Source: Neurospora tetraspora
Taxonomy: Eukaryota; Ascomycota; Sordariomycetes; Sordariales; Sordariaceae
DNA: 64,000 nucleotides
Assembly (NCBI RefSeq): GCF_033439725.1
Contig: NW_026944391.1
Location: forward strand, 868,001 to 932,000
Direction of reading: 5' to 3'
Part shown: piece after piece, positions 11,301 to 22,640 of the stretch
How the letters are laid out: every line of letters starts with the position of its first letter
Position numbering within the stretch: position 1 is the stretch's first letter
Notes under the pieces: generated by a model
What the model was told of the DNA's origin: nothing
The model's database searches: none
The model's input: the letters and a program-made list of their open reading frames with translations, nothing else
Program-made: the position numbers and the translations under genes

Positions 11301-13760
11301 TTTTTTTCGGAGATGATCATGGGTGGACGGTATCAGATACGATGCGCTCTTCGGCCCTGCCGGTGCAACACCAGTGCACCACCACCACCCACGCCTACGC
11401 GTAAATCATCGTACAGTTTACAAGTGCTGATGCTGTGGACCAAACACACAGTACGGCCCCACGCCGAGCCTTCGGGAGGACGCTAGGGTGGACATCAATA
11501 GCAGGGGGTTTGTTGATGGAAGGAAAAACGGAAAAAGACATCATCGCTGATTTAGCGTTGCACTACTCCCAATTCGGCATCGCATCCAATCTTTCACAGC
11601 AGGTTCCATGATGTTGATGATGGTGTACGGTAGAGATAAGGTCAGAAACAAGCCCCCGGGCGGCCGACCGACATCCCAGGAGCCGTCAAGTGTGTGTCGT
11701 TGATGGCGCCGTCCATTGGCGAACGAGATCTTGACACGACGGCAGCAGGGCCAACGAGCGGGCGGGTTACGGAAGTGTTGATTGCGGATTACGTGGGGCA
11801 CAGCTTGTCTGTCTGTCGTCCAGCAGTGTGGTGCAGTTTCATGAAAATTGTTTAAAGTTGCCGAACGGGTAAAGAGAGGAGTCCGAAGACAACGATAACG
11901 CTGAGTGGCTGGTGAGGATCGACCGGTCTGCGGATGGCCAGACCTCCTGTTGCAGAGGAGCGTCCGAGACTTTGCCAGCGTCTGATTGAGAATTCGGCGA
12001 AAAGGCTATGTATCCCCATGATGGTGGATGTGTCGACGACTCGTTGTCGTTCTCCGCCACGGGGTGGTGAAGTTCGGGACGTGTGGTTGCGGTAGCAAGG
12101 AAGGACGGGCCAAAACTTGGAACAGGGAAATGATTACCTACCTGTATGAACTCTCTTTTGCCGCTGCAGTTCCCCGCTCCTTGTTTTGATGTTCTTGCAC
12201 ATGTCGATATCCCCTTCATAATCAAAGTCACACTGAAATATTTCGGAGTTGTTACCGAATTGAAATGTTGGTGCTTGAGAGGCAGAGAAGGGAAACTGGG
12301 TCCCTCCCAGGTACCTTGCTGCTTTGCCGAAAGTGAGGATGGTGATGGATCCCTTGGTGGTATCCACACGATCTCGAATTATTTTTTTCTCTTTGCTGAC
12401 ATTTGATATTCCAGATGACCGGCTCAGGTTGTGCTGTGCATCTTCCATGCAAAGAGTCTATCATGATAATCGTTACGATCACCGCCGTAGAAAACAAGAC
12501 TCCGAGTGTTTGATAGGCATTTCTCGCAGAGCACATTGTACCTACATATGGATATAGCGGTCTGCTGTGCAGGTGGTGTTGTTGTGCATCAATCTGATGA
12601 GAAGACGGAGTTTTCCTGTCAGTTTTATCGGAAGCGACGGGAGCTTGAAGAAAATGTTTTTCCTCGTTGTTGCTGGGAGAGATCCTGGTACTAGGCAGCC
12701 AATGCCCGCTCGACTTTTTTCGACATTTTTTTTTCTATTTCGAGTTCGTCGGTCCGCTCACCTTCTTGTCAAAACCCCCAACCCCCAACCACCCCCCGTC
12801 ACCGTCACCGTCGACGCCGTCGTTGGCCCCCTGTCCACAGCCTGTGGTTGCCAGTCGTCGCGCTTCTCTTCTTTTGCTCGCTGGCGGCAGTGGCTTGGTG
12901 GCATCCGAGGTGCCATGCAGTTGCTCGTCGATCGCCCGTGTCCTTGTCTTCGGACCTTGTCTTCCACCGGCGCGCTGATAGGTATGACGCAGCGTGTGGG
13001 CCGCCCGTCTTTTTGCGCTTTCCCCAGCCGAGCCTAGGCGTCCAGGCTGAGGAGCGGCTAGCCAACGGAGAAGACCGCCCTAGCTGCCTTGGTAGCCTTG
13101 GCATACGCGAGACGCGGCTCCACGCTGTTCCTGAGAGCCCCGCTTAATTTGCAGCCCCTGGTTTCCATGTTCCTGCGCTTCTGCCTGTTCGCTGTTACCA
13201 AAAAGTGTTGACCGTACATGCAACCACTAACAACTCGGTCGAGATCGAGATCGCGTCCTCGATTTCGGATTCAAACCGCACACCTCCGGGCTTCTTATCA
13301 GCCCGCTCTCTCTTCACCGATGCTTCTTGTCTGCCAAACAACCCCCGGCGACGATGACCTCGAGACACCGTCCATCGCTCCAAGAGCCCGTTACCACGGT
13401 TCGAACCCATAATCTACACTGCACTAAACACGATGGACCCGTCCATCCATGCTCCGTTGCTCCATGCTCGGCAACCAGACGAGGCAGATCAACGTTCCGA
13501 CGTTTCCATGTTCGCCAAAAAGATCGTCAAGCGGCATCATAATTCATAGCAACGAACTCAAGCGGTCCGCTCTTCGCGCTTCTAGACCCATGTTCCACAT
13601 CCGGCCCGTCGGCGGCGGAACCTCAACGGTGCAGAATCCCAAAATGAAGCTTATCCAGACAGGTGTGCTACGGTACCCAAGAACTTTGTGTAAACAACAA
13701 GTAAACATCACGACCATTGCCATGTTGCCTCAGCCGCTCGTAGCACCTTCACGCGGGATC

Positions 13761-13852
13761 CCCCAGGCGCCATGCCATGCTGTACACATCAAGAGCGGAC
13801 TTGGGCCGTTTAAACGGCCAGTTTCAGTAAATATCGAGCAGGGCGCCTGGGG
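13761..13852. repeat. Nested inverted repeat with central 16-bp palindrome
   Basis: Arms CCCCAGGCGCC (13761-13771) and GGCGCCTGGGG (13842-13852) are perfect 11-bp inverted copies. Between them, almost at the centre, is the perfect palindrome GGCCGTTTAAACGGCC (13804-13819). The site lies deep in the gene desert. It could be a binding site, a hairpin or chance; no function is assigned. Confidence 0.7.
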
Positions 13853-16820
13853 AACCTGACAAGGACAGCAGTTCTCGCCGTAATACGTCTCCCGATTGGC
13901 TTATGATCGACATCTCGGAGATGAAGGTATTCATAATACTATCAGCCTATAAGTCTCGTCAGCATTGGACGGACAAGCGCAACAGAGCCTTCTGCCCAAC
14001 TTTCTGAGCCCATCAACACTATGTCATTGGCTTGGCTGTTAATAACCTGGCCAAGACTCAAAGCTGGACACTGGTAAATCGAACGTTTGGCTCTCGATAT
14101 GTCAACGGTTACGCGTACCAGTATAGTAGACGACTACAAAACCTATATCAGAGAGAGCGGCAAGGCATCGAATGAGTACGGTACCGACAAATGCAACAGC
14201 AGAATGACACGAACTGTTTACAACATTGCCGGGAACACAACACCGAAAGCACCAATAAAAACCTCCAACCGCCAGGCCGTAAGATGAGGTTTGATCCTTC
14301 AATTATTCCCATACCAAGATTTTTGTCTTCGTTAGACGGTGAACCCTATCCTGCCTACATTTCAAACGCCATCTGCAGCTCGTCGATAGCGCCCCCCGTG
14401 CCGTACTCATCACAGTCGTTCTCTCTGCCGTACCGGGGCGGCGTAAAGACTCCGGCCGGTCAAGTTTACCCCTGAGAGGTGCCTTGTCCCAAGCACCGTT
14501 GCTTATCTTGAGTTTCTCTGTTCTCGCCAAGAAGATCAGTTCAGGGGAACGACTCTCGGACACGTAGCGGCTGAAGAGGTAGGTATCCCATCACACCGAG
14601 TAGACACTATTGGAAATATGTATGGAGTTGATATAAACTCTCAAGAAGGATTTCAAAGCATGTCTCAGAGTATCACCCGAACGGTCCCCGACCATCGAGG
14701 CCCAACATGCAGAAACACAGTTTGCTACCGTGCAACTCCCGTTGCCCCGTCCTCGTTCGGCAGCCGTAAGTAGGCTTTGCTGCTGCTTAACTGTCAAAAC
14801 CATGACATGGCATTTGTTCAACGGTTGAGTTACCTTATGGAGTCAGTCAATACCAAGCACTAATCCTTCCGGATTCCGAAGTGTTACTCAATTTCTCGGG
14901 TCCCGAGCTTGTTGCTGGATCCAGACCCTCGTTTTCGGGTCCCAGTTCTTTCTCAATGGCATCCCAAAACTGGACAATACCCGGACGAACGTGATGATGA
15001 TCTTCGTCGACAGTTGTCAAATCGGTGCGGAATCGCGTTCCTGTTCGTCGGCACCCATGGCCCTCCCTGGTTTGCAAAGCTCAAAGTAGGAACAAGTAGG
15101 AACACGACACCAACAAGAAACAAAACTTTCCGGCTGCTACACTACACTCGCTACAGTATCCACGTTGGCAATGGTAGAGGTAACATTCAACACCCTTGAA
15201 AGGCACCGAAGACGATCCGTTTATTTGCGCACCACACTGAACGGTTTGGTTGGGGGAATAAAAATTGAGAACGGGATTTGTGCAAATTCCCATGTTCCCG
15301 TTTTGCACAGTCTCCCTGTCCCTGCCGGTGCTATCTTACATCATTCATATCCCAAACATAATGGGCCAATGCCAAGTTATAGTAACTAGTGCTCAAATAG
15401 TACGTTTTTAGCTCTCTATCTGCCAACTTTTCTGTCAATTTTCTGCAACTATTTGCAACCTGTATGGAAGTCAATCAGCAAATTAGGATTAGGATTAGGA
15501 GACAGGAAGAAGGAGAGCGCAACAATTGCTTGGTTGATACGCTGAATGGATGGATATTGGATTCCGCTTTTTCTTTCCCATTCAATAATGTAGAAACTGT
15601 TACCCATTCTGCAGGTAGGTATCGTATCGTGTCGTCCAGCTGCAAGTTCTCAGGGGCAAACCCCACGTTTTTTTTCTTTCTGGACTGAAATACCTGTTCA
15701 CTGGAAACGGATTATGGGCCAATTGGGGATATGATTGGCATGGTGCATTGAATCGTAACTATTTTCAGTATCTGGCAGTTCTTACGGTTCTCAGCTGGGG
15801 CGATAATGCTCCCTTTCCAACTATTGTAGATGTTCAACGCGGCAAAAAGGGAATAGGATTCTCGATCGGATGCGTGGTGGTTGGTGGTGTTGTTGATCTT
15901 ATACTGAACATCACATTCTTATCCTTCACCTTGTTGTGTATTACCGTAGGCTTCTCCTGTTCTGGTGACGGCAGAATACTATAGAGGTAGCGCAGAAAAA
16001 GAGATGGTATCATCGCCAACTAGACCAAGCCCAACTGCCCTCTCCTGTTGTACGAGACAAGACCACGGGGAGATCAAGGTTGGTTTCGGAGGTAAGGAGT
16101 AGAAAACTGATTGATCAAAACTTCAGACCCTGATCATGCTCGGGTTCATCTCGTCTTATTCGTCTCGTATCTTGTGCACGGCTTTGTACGAGAGGGTCTG
16201 AGATGCTAGGTGTGGCTCGAGACGATCTGAGGAGCTTTGGGAGGTCCCTATTGCAGCTCGCGAATGCAGGGCTGGTTCGTCTCCTCTCAAAGGTGTGAGA
16301 CATATGGGATTTGGTCAAAGCGGAACATTAGAAGCGGATTATCTGGGACTTGTAGCCCAGATCTAGAGGACTGGAAGACGATGGGAGGTAGGTTGTTGTG
16401 TTGAGGTTTTGGTCGAGATGCACAAATTGTTAGTGCACGTGCGCAGCAGACAGCAGCATGCTAACAGAGTACCCGGCGTAGCACTCGCATCGCTATTTAC
16501 AATGGCTTGAAGATGCGCTACAGCGGCCCTGATTGACGCCTCCCCGTGACAGCCAGCGACTGTCAGCGGATGCACTAACATCCCCCCAACCTACTGTACC
16601 TGCTCAGCAGCTCAGTGACTTGACAACAATCCCAAACCTCCACGCCAAACATGGAACGCCAAAACAACAAACAAAACAAACCAAACACTCACAAGACACT
16701 CAACAAGCACCGCACCAGCAAGACGTCTAACCACTTGAGACCACTTGAAACCGGTAAACCTCTCACAAATTCTCTCACAACTACGCGATTGAGCGAACAA
16801 ACACCCAAAGCGACGTAGCA

Positions 16821-17554
16821 ATGGCAAGCCACCGCAACACCATCTTCGGCACGCAAATCAGCAGCGGAGCCGGAGCCGGGGCCGGGCACGGTGGTGGTGG
16901 TGGTGGTGGCTACGGCGGAGGCAGGCAGTCCATGGCTCCCGGCGCTTCGTCGACTTCTGGACAGAGTGGTGCGGCGGTTAAGGCTAGGCAGATTGTATGT
17001 TCGTTCTTTTCTTTTCTTTCTTTCACTGTTTTACTTTCTAGCGAAACAACTAGAGAAACAACTTGGTGAAGGGGCTTTGCTAGCACTCCACCCAACTATC
17101 TTCACGATGACACGGCCCTTACAGACAGACACCTCACCTCGTTGATTTTGCTACTGCTCGCTCTTCCAGCCATCAGGAGGTGGTTCTGAAAAAGAAGGGG
17201 GGAACTGTGCTAACAAAAACCACGAAACAGTCCCAACTCCACGCCCAACTAACCCAACTATCCAATAACCTCGCCGACACCGAGAACCTCTTGCGCATGA
17301 CCAGCGTGCAGGCTGAGTGCATGAGGGGGTTGGGGAGTTGGCATGGTGGATTGTAAGTTCCATTCCGTCTGTCTGTCCACCAACCTATCTACTAGCGGGG
17401 ACTAACACGGAAATCGATGCTTAGGTTCATGGCAGCAAGTAAAGTTCTGGGAGAAGAGAGCGTCCAGAGCGTGCAGGCTCAGCAGGTGCAGGTTGAGCAG
17501 CAGCAGCAACAGGGTGGTGGTCAAGGTGGGCAGGGTGGACAGCAGCAGAGGTGA
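16821..17554 (+). CDS. hsk3: DASH complex subunit Hsk3-like
   Basis: Exons 16821-16994, 17231-17352 and 17425-17554 give 141 aa in consistent phase. Introns start GTATGT and GTAAGT and have clear acceptors. The centre (about residues 50-110), with KARQISQLHAQLTQLSNNL and then ADTENLLRMTSVQAECMRGLG, matches the conserved core of the DASH/Dam1 subunit Hsk3, which helps form the ring coupling kinetochores to microtubules. Yeast Hsk3 is much shorter (about 70 aa). Here the core is flanked by a Gly-rich N-terminal part (GHGGGGGGGYGGG) and a Gln/Gly-rich C-terminus, both low complexity. The start has good context and lies in a Ser/Gly-rich leader. Family assignment is firm; the extensions look disordered. 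Confidence 0.85.
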
Positions 17555-18312
17555 GGGTGTGTGAAAGTGATTGAGGGATGTTGTGGTCAAGTTGGATTGG
17601 GAACATTTGGTTTGGGTCGGCGAGAGTGTCTATGGGAGCAAGCAAGCTGGAGCAAGCTGGAGGAAGAGGTGAGAGCAAGCACGGGGATAGTTGAGTTACG
17701 CGTAGGAGGGAAATGAAATGATACCATGTCACGTTCACGGATAATCAGGTGTGTAACTCGTAGGTATGTGTCTTGAAGGGCTGGGCCTTCTGATGGTGTT
17801 TTGTTATTGTTCTTGGAGCCGACACGGCTTCGATCTGTCTGTGTTCTTCTGATATCCTCCAGTTCGAACAAGGAGGTTTGTACATGCTACAACGTCCACA
17901 GTCTTCCTTCGCTAGCCAGTCCGCAGTTACTGGGCCAAGCTGTCTTCCTTCATCTTGACCTTGGACTTGGCGAGAGCGCTTGTGACAAGAAACGGCTCTC
18001 GCCCAAGTCACTCTCGACATCATGATGGGCCAACTCATGGCCTGGCTGCCGCCCGTATGCTGCCATGTTGTGACTCTCCCGGACAGGCCATGTCCTCGCG
18101 ACTGATCATGGCTACATCCAAAGCCTGAGCGGACATGGTCAAGATCCTCTCACCGTGTCCAGACTCTTGGGGTTTCTTCTGCTCTTGGCATGCTTGGAGA
18201 GGGTACGCGGCCCGTCGGCAGTCCCCAATGTGGCTGACTAAATAGTATTCTCGCCGTTACGTTTGGACGCAAGTATAGCTGTAGAAGCTCTTCTCAACTC
18301 GAAGCGTCATCT
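17555..18312. other. Intergenic between convergent genes
   Basis: This 0.76-kb space lies between the 3' ends of the Hsk3-like gene (+) and the Rpr2-like gene (-). It should contain both 3' untranslated regions. No other element was recognised. Confidence 0.6.
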
Positions 18313-18915
18313 TCAGCCTTTCTGTTCCCGGAGTTCCACCTGCACTTGGCCCTGTGACTGCTTCTGCTTCTGTTTCTGGCCCTGTTGTTTCTGCCCCTTC
18401 CCCTTTCCACCAGCAGGGGCATCAACTTCCATGACATCCCCAACATTCTCTCCTTCAACTACTCCCCGTTCCGTCTTCCTCTTCGTCCTCTTCGCCTCAA
18501 TGGGATACCTCCTCTCCTTCTTACACGCATGACACCCCCTTACCAGGACATCCGCCCACGGCTTGCGTCCCCCTCGACTCCTGTTCTCAATGAACGCTGT
18601 GCACGTTGACCCGTCAATGAGAACCGAGTCGCAGTACTTGCAGATGGTCCGCTTGACGGCGGGACTGAGACGGATTCTGGTCTTGAGGGACACGGAGCGG
18701 AGGTCGGTGGCTAGACGGCGGGACATGCCGTCTAAGGCTGTTGGTGGTGGTGGTGGGACATTGGGAACCAAGGTTGAGGATGTGGAAGGCTGGACTGATT
18801 GTTGTGACTGTGACTGCTGAGATAGAAAAACGGCGGCTTGCTGGAGGAAGGAGACGCGGGAGTAGATTGCCCTGTTTTGGACCCCGCCGTTGTTTTTACC
18901 GCCGCCTTTGGCCAT
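18313..18915 (-). CDS. rpr2: RNase P/MRP protein subunit, Rpr2/Rpp21/Snm1 family
   Basis: Single exon of 200 aa. Residues 13-35 (NRAIYSRVSFLQQAAVFL) and the four zinc-ligand cysteines C92, C95, C128 and C131 (ICKYCDSVL and GCHACKKE) match the Rpr2/Rpp21/Snm1 zinc-ribbon family. These proteins bind the RNA of RNase P, which matures tRNA 5' ends, or of RNase MRP, which processes rRNA. A Pro/Ser-rich insert (about 40-60) and a Lys/Gln-repeat tail (about 170-200) are extra and low complexity. Rpr2 and the MRP-specific Snm1 cannot be told apart from this sequence alone. The gene is divergent from SUB2 with about 730 bp between the starts. Confidence 0.85.
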   Translation of the reverse strand: MAKGGGKNNGGVQNRAIYSRVSFLQQAAVFLSQQSQSQQSVQPSTSSTLVPNVPPPPPTALDGMSRRLATDLRSVSLKTRIRLSPAVKRTICKYCDSVLIDGSTCTAFIENRSRGGRKPWADVLVRGCHACKKERRYPIEAKRTKRKTERGVVEGENVGDVMEVDAPAGGKGKGQKQQGQKQKQKQSQGQVQVELREQKG

Positions 18916-19647
18916 TTTGGTGGTCCGTACTGTGCCCGTATTGTTTTTGTCTTATTTTTGGTTGAGTTTATTGAGTATTGTTTTTGTCCATCGGAGTGTG
19001 TCTCAAAATGCCTGTTTGTTCTTTGTCGTTTGCAATTGGTGCCAAGCCAGGTGGCAATTCACTGGATGAGTGCGGCGCTGCAAGGGAGTGAAGGTCCAGA
19101 AAGGTTGAAGAGGGTCAGTGCGTCATGGACCGAGAGAGCAGCTGGCATGACGCCAACATGGGTGCTCAGCCACAGTTGTCTCATGAAACAAGGCGAACTG
19201 CCAGCTGGCGCCCTCCTGAAACCTTGGAGAGCTTGGGCCTTTGGAACTGCAAGCAACGCCTGCGCCTCGTCCAGGTCACGCCAAGTCACGGGCGGGCCAC
19301 GGCTGGTGGTGGTGGTGCGGCGGGAACCTGAACCTGCTTATTTTGGCACCTTTGTTGCGTCGCCCTTCCCCCTCCGACTTTTCAACATCTTCCGACTTCC
19401 ATCAGCGCGTCGCCTCTTCCTTCTCTCCACTTCATCTCCGCAGCATCACGTACAAGCCTTCTGCCTCGACTGGTCTGCGCAACCCCATTCGACTCCAGCA
19501 AATTTCCACTTTCTTTTGACCGGATTTCTCTTCCCCAGCTTTCTGTTGTCGCCTTTGTCGTCGTCGCAGCCGCATTCCAGCTTCGACACGCCTCTCACTA
19601 ATTAATCAACCACCACTCAACACCACCACCAACACATTACCGCCAAC
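18916..19647. promoter_or_regulatory. Shared divergent promoter region, rpr2/sub2
   Basis: This 732-bp space separates the divergent starts of the Rpr2-like gene (-) and SUB2 (+), so both promoters must lie here. The SUB2-proximal part is C/T-rich on the + strand (about 19360-19560), typical of fungal housekeeping promoters. A long + strand frame (18838-19605) crosses it but shows no protein family. Confidence 0.6.
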
Positions 19648-21851
19648 ATGTCTGCCGAGGAAGATCTTATCGACTACTCCGACGACGAGCTCAACAACGA
19701 GTCCGCCGCTCCCACCAACGGCAAGAAGGCCGAGACTGTCCCCGCCGGCCAGACTGTCGACACAAAGAAGGGTTCCTATGTCGGCATCCACTCGACCGGC
19801 TTCCGCGACTTCTTGCTGAAGCCCGAACTTCTTCGCGCCATTGCCGACTGCGGCTTCGAGCATCCCTCGGAGGGTTAGTCCTGACAAATTTTACCCCCAG
19901 CTTATCGTTACACTTCCTGCCTCAATCGGGTTCCGTCCATCATCGCATGCAAATACAAAAGACTATACCGCGTCATCATGGGCAATTCGCACGTCGGGAG
20001 AGGAGCGCCGAAACGCGCGCCGCCATCATACACCTTGGGGAGGAAGGTGGTGCTTTGGCGTTAGCGTCCACCATTACGACCTACATCATCACTTTGTTCA
20101 CGCTTTGCGTCTCGGAAACGAGCGTAGGCTGTTTCGCGCCTCTGAGCGCTGCTGGAATTTGGCACCCCGGTACACGCGACCACGATCACGGTGCCGAGGT
20201 GGAAAAGACACAATGGCGAGCGGAGAGCGATCACCCCAAATGTTCACCCTCGGGCTAAGTACCCTTGGGCCCTCAATGGGGGATCCCCGGTCAAGGGAGA
20301 CTTTGTCCCCCGCGGTCTCGAAAGAGTCGTCGACCGCTTTGTACTAGTCGTTGATGACTGGTGATGTCATGGAACCGTTTCAATGGGTGACACCATCACG
20401 AGACGCGCCTCTTCACTCGATCCATGTTCGGAACAAATATGATGTCGGCACCACGCACCTACGACGGGAGGAATGGATAACCGGAAAAAAAGTCTTTTTG
20501 CTGCTGCGACGATGGACGGGCCCTTCGCTCTCGATACCACCACCCCGTCCTTCTTCGTGCCCAATTCAAAGCTTGCGTAACCCGATTCTAATCCGGTCCT
20601 CGAATACAGTTCAGCAGACATGTATCCCCCAGGCCATGCTTGGTGGTGATATCATCTGCCAGGCCAAGTCCGGTCTCGGTAAGACGGCTGTCTTCGTCCT
20701 TACCACTCTTCAGCAAGTCGAGCCCGTCGCCGGCGAGTGCTCCGTCCTCGTCATGTGCCACACTCGTGAGCTCGCTTTCCAGATCCGCAACGAGTACAAC
20801 CGATTCAGCAAGTACATGCCCGACATCAAGACCGGCGTCTTCTACGGTGGTACTCCCATCCAGAAGGATGCCGAGATCCTTAAGAACAAGGAGACCCACC
20901 CCCACATCATCGTCGGTACTCCCGGTCGTCTCAACGCCCTGGTGCGCGACAAGCACCTCCGTCTCGGCAGCGTCCGCATGTTCGTTCTCGACGAGTGCGA
21001 CAAGATGCTTGACCAGATTGGTAAGATTCCTTTTGTCCAGCAGTCGATTCACGGTTACTAACCCTCAACTAGACATGCGCCGCGACGTCCAGGAGATTTT
21101 CCGTGCCACTCCCCAGCAGAAGCAGGTTATGATGTTCTCCGCTACCCTGTCGGACGAGATCAAGCCTATCTGCCGCAAGTTCATGCAGAACCCCACCGAG
21201 CACTACGTCGATGAGGACACCAAGTTGACCCTCCACGGTCTTCAGCAATACTACATTCCTCTTGAGGAGCGTGAGAAGAACCGCAAGCTCAACGAGCTTC
21301 TCGATGAGCTGCAGTTCAACCAGGTCATCATTTTCGTCAAGAGCACTCTCCGTGCCACCGAGCTCGACAAGCTTTTGCGCGAGTGCAACTTCCCGTCGAT
21401 CGCTGTCCACTCTGGTGTGAGCCAAGAAGAGCGGTATGTATACCTGTCCTGATATCGTGTGGGCGCCTACTGACTGTACCTTATAGTATCCGTCGTTACA
21501 AGGAATTCAAGGAATTCAACAAGCGTATCTGCGTCGCCACTGACGTCTTCGGCCGTGGTATCGATATCGAACGCATCAACCTCGCCATCAACTACGATCT
21601 CCCCGCTGATGCCGACTCTTACCTCCATCGCGTCGGTCGTGCTGGTCGTTTCGGTACCAAGGGTCTTGCTATCTCCTTCGTTACCACTGATCAGGACAAG
21701 GAGGTTCTTAAGGCCATTGAGAAGCGCTTCGAGGTTGCTCTTCCGTAAGTTCACCTGACACTTCTCTCGCCTTGTCAACAACAGATACTGACCTCTGCTT
21801 AGTGAGTTCCCCAAGGAGGGTATCGATGCCTCCACCTACATGGCTTCCTAA
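19648..21851 (+). CDS. sub2: ATP-dependent RNA helicase SUB2/UAP56 (DEAD-box)
   Basis: Exons 19648-19873, 20610-21020, 21073-21433, 21487-21744 and 21803-21851 give 434 aa, the usual length for the family. Visible motifs are Walker A AKSGLGKT (K100), DECD at 203-206 (the DECD form typical of UAP56/Sub2), SAT in FSATLS, and [10 protein letters not shown] near the C-terminus. Sub2 acts in spliceosome assembly and loads export factors of the TREX complex on nuclear mRNA. The N-terminal LIDYSDDE motif is also conserved in the family. The first intron is 736 nt, more than ten times the other three (about 52-58 nt), and has a GTTAGT donor rather than GTAAGT. It contains an inverted repeat. The identity is as sure as sequence allows. 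Confidence 0.97.
19874..20609 (+). other. Long first intron of sub2
   Basis: Intron of 736 nt with donor GGTTAGTCC, a branch-like TCTAAT about 20 nt before the acceptor ATACAG, and stops in the reading frame soon after the donor. Inside are the inverted pair CCCTTG (20262-20267) and CAAGGG (20292-20297) around the palindrome GGGGATCCCC (20279-20288). I searched for snoRNA boxes and found only one isolated C-box-like TTGATGA with no matching D box. Confidence 0.85.
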
Positions 21852-22640
21852 ACGGTTTATCAAACGAAGGACAGTATGTAGCGTGTTTTGAGGATGGATA
21901 ATGTGTCAAAGGCTTTTTGCAAGTTTGTCTCAGGCTGAACTCTCTCTGTTTTCTGCTATTTCTCCTGTTACTTCTTTTGGTCATGAACTGGTGGAAAGCG
22001 TGATTGATTCCAAAACGAAAAAGATCACAACAAACAAACGAAAGGGAAATGATGAACGTACGTACAGAGCAAAGAAAGGCCCGAGGGAGAAAAGCTTAGA
22101 TTTTTTTTACAAGGTCGGAAGCGTTTCGGCTTTTGTGTCATGATAACTGTAGCTTGGGTCTGATAACTGGGACAAAATAAGAGCCTGCCTATTCTTTCTG
22201 GAATGAGCTCCTTCTGGATATCGAGGTGTGAGTGTGTGATGTGATCTGAAGACATGAGCGGATTGATCTGATGCGGTATCTTGCTCGTCATCGATCCAGC
22301 CTCGCGCGACATAACCAGCACGTCTTCATGCATCGGTTACCGTGTCAACTGCCAAGGCCTACGGTATTTTTTTACAGTCGCGGTTTTAAACCAGCCTAGC
22401 AGAAGCAATACGATCTTTTTGCGTCATTGTGGTCCGATTCAAAGTGCGTGGTTTTAAAATATTCCTACGCCGCCAACAACGACAACATAATCTCTTCCGC
22501 GACTACCACTTCACAACTGGTCCTCCTAACTCCTTATCACACACACACACCCACACACAACCACTTTCTTCCTCCATCGGTTCATCCGCCGAAAACATCG
22601 ACACTTTATAACTCCAACAAACCCAGCCCCAAAAACCACA
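21852..22640. other. Intergenic between sub2 and unknown gene A
   Basis: This 0.79-kb space holds the 3' untranslated region of SUB2 and the promoter of the next gene on the same strand. A short AC repeat at about 22539-22559 lies 80-100 bp before the next start codon. Nothing else was recognised. Confidence 0.6.

Larger units (their letters stand above)
6863..16820. other. Gene desert of about 10 kb
   Basis: I find no supported protein gene. The longest frames (about 100-176 codons) have no domain, no family resemblance and no splice partners. Features that stand out are a pyrimidine tract at 7080-7165, a CAG/GCA-rich stretch at 7400-7500, 15 consecutive G at 8353-8367 and a palindrome inside a larger inverted repeat at 13761-13852. 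The left part is probably the promoter and 5' leader of the reductase-like gene. The rest may hold non-coding transcripts, which sequence alone cannot show. Confidence 0.5.

Noticed and set aside
13255-13310. Reverse-strand B-box-like motif with a hairpin GGGCT/AGCCC
   Set aside because: The loop lacks the invariant U33 and the T stem does not pair; not a tRNA.
15483-15500. Three copies of TTAGGA, resembling telomere repeats
   Set aside because: The unit is not TTAGGG, only three copies occur, and flanks are ordinary; likely chance.
18838-19605. 255-codon + strand frame overlapping the 5' end of rpr2 and the sub2 promoter
   Set aside because: Covers known coding sequence on the other strand and a C/T-rich promoter; protein has no recognisable domain.
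20340-20360. C-box-like motif suggesting an intronic snoRNA in sub2
   Set aside because: No D box or terminal stem at suitable distance.
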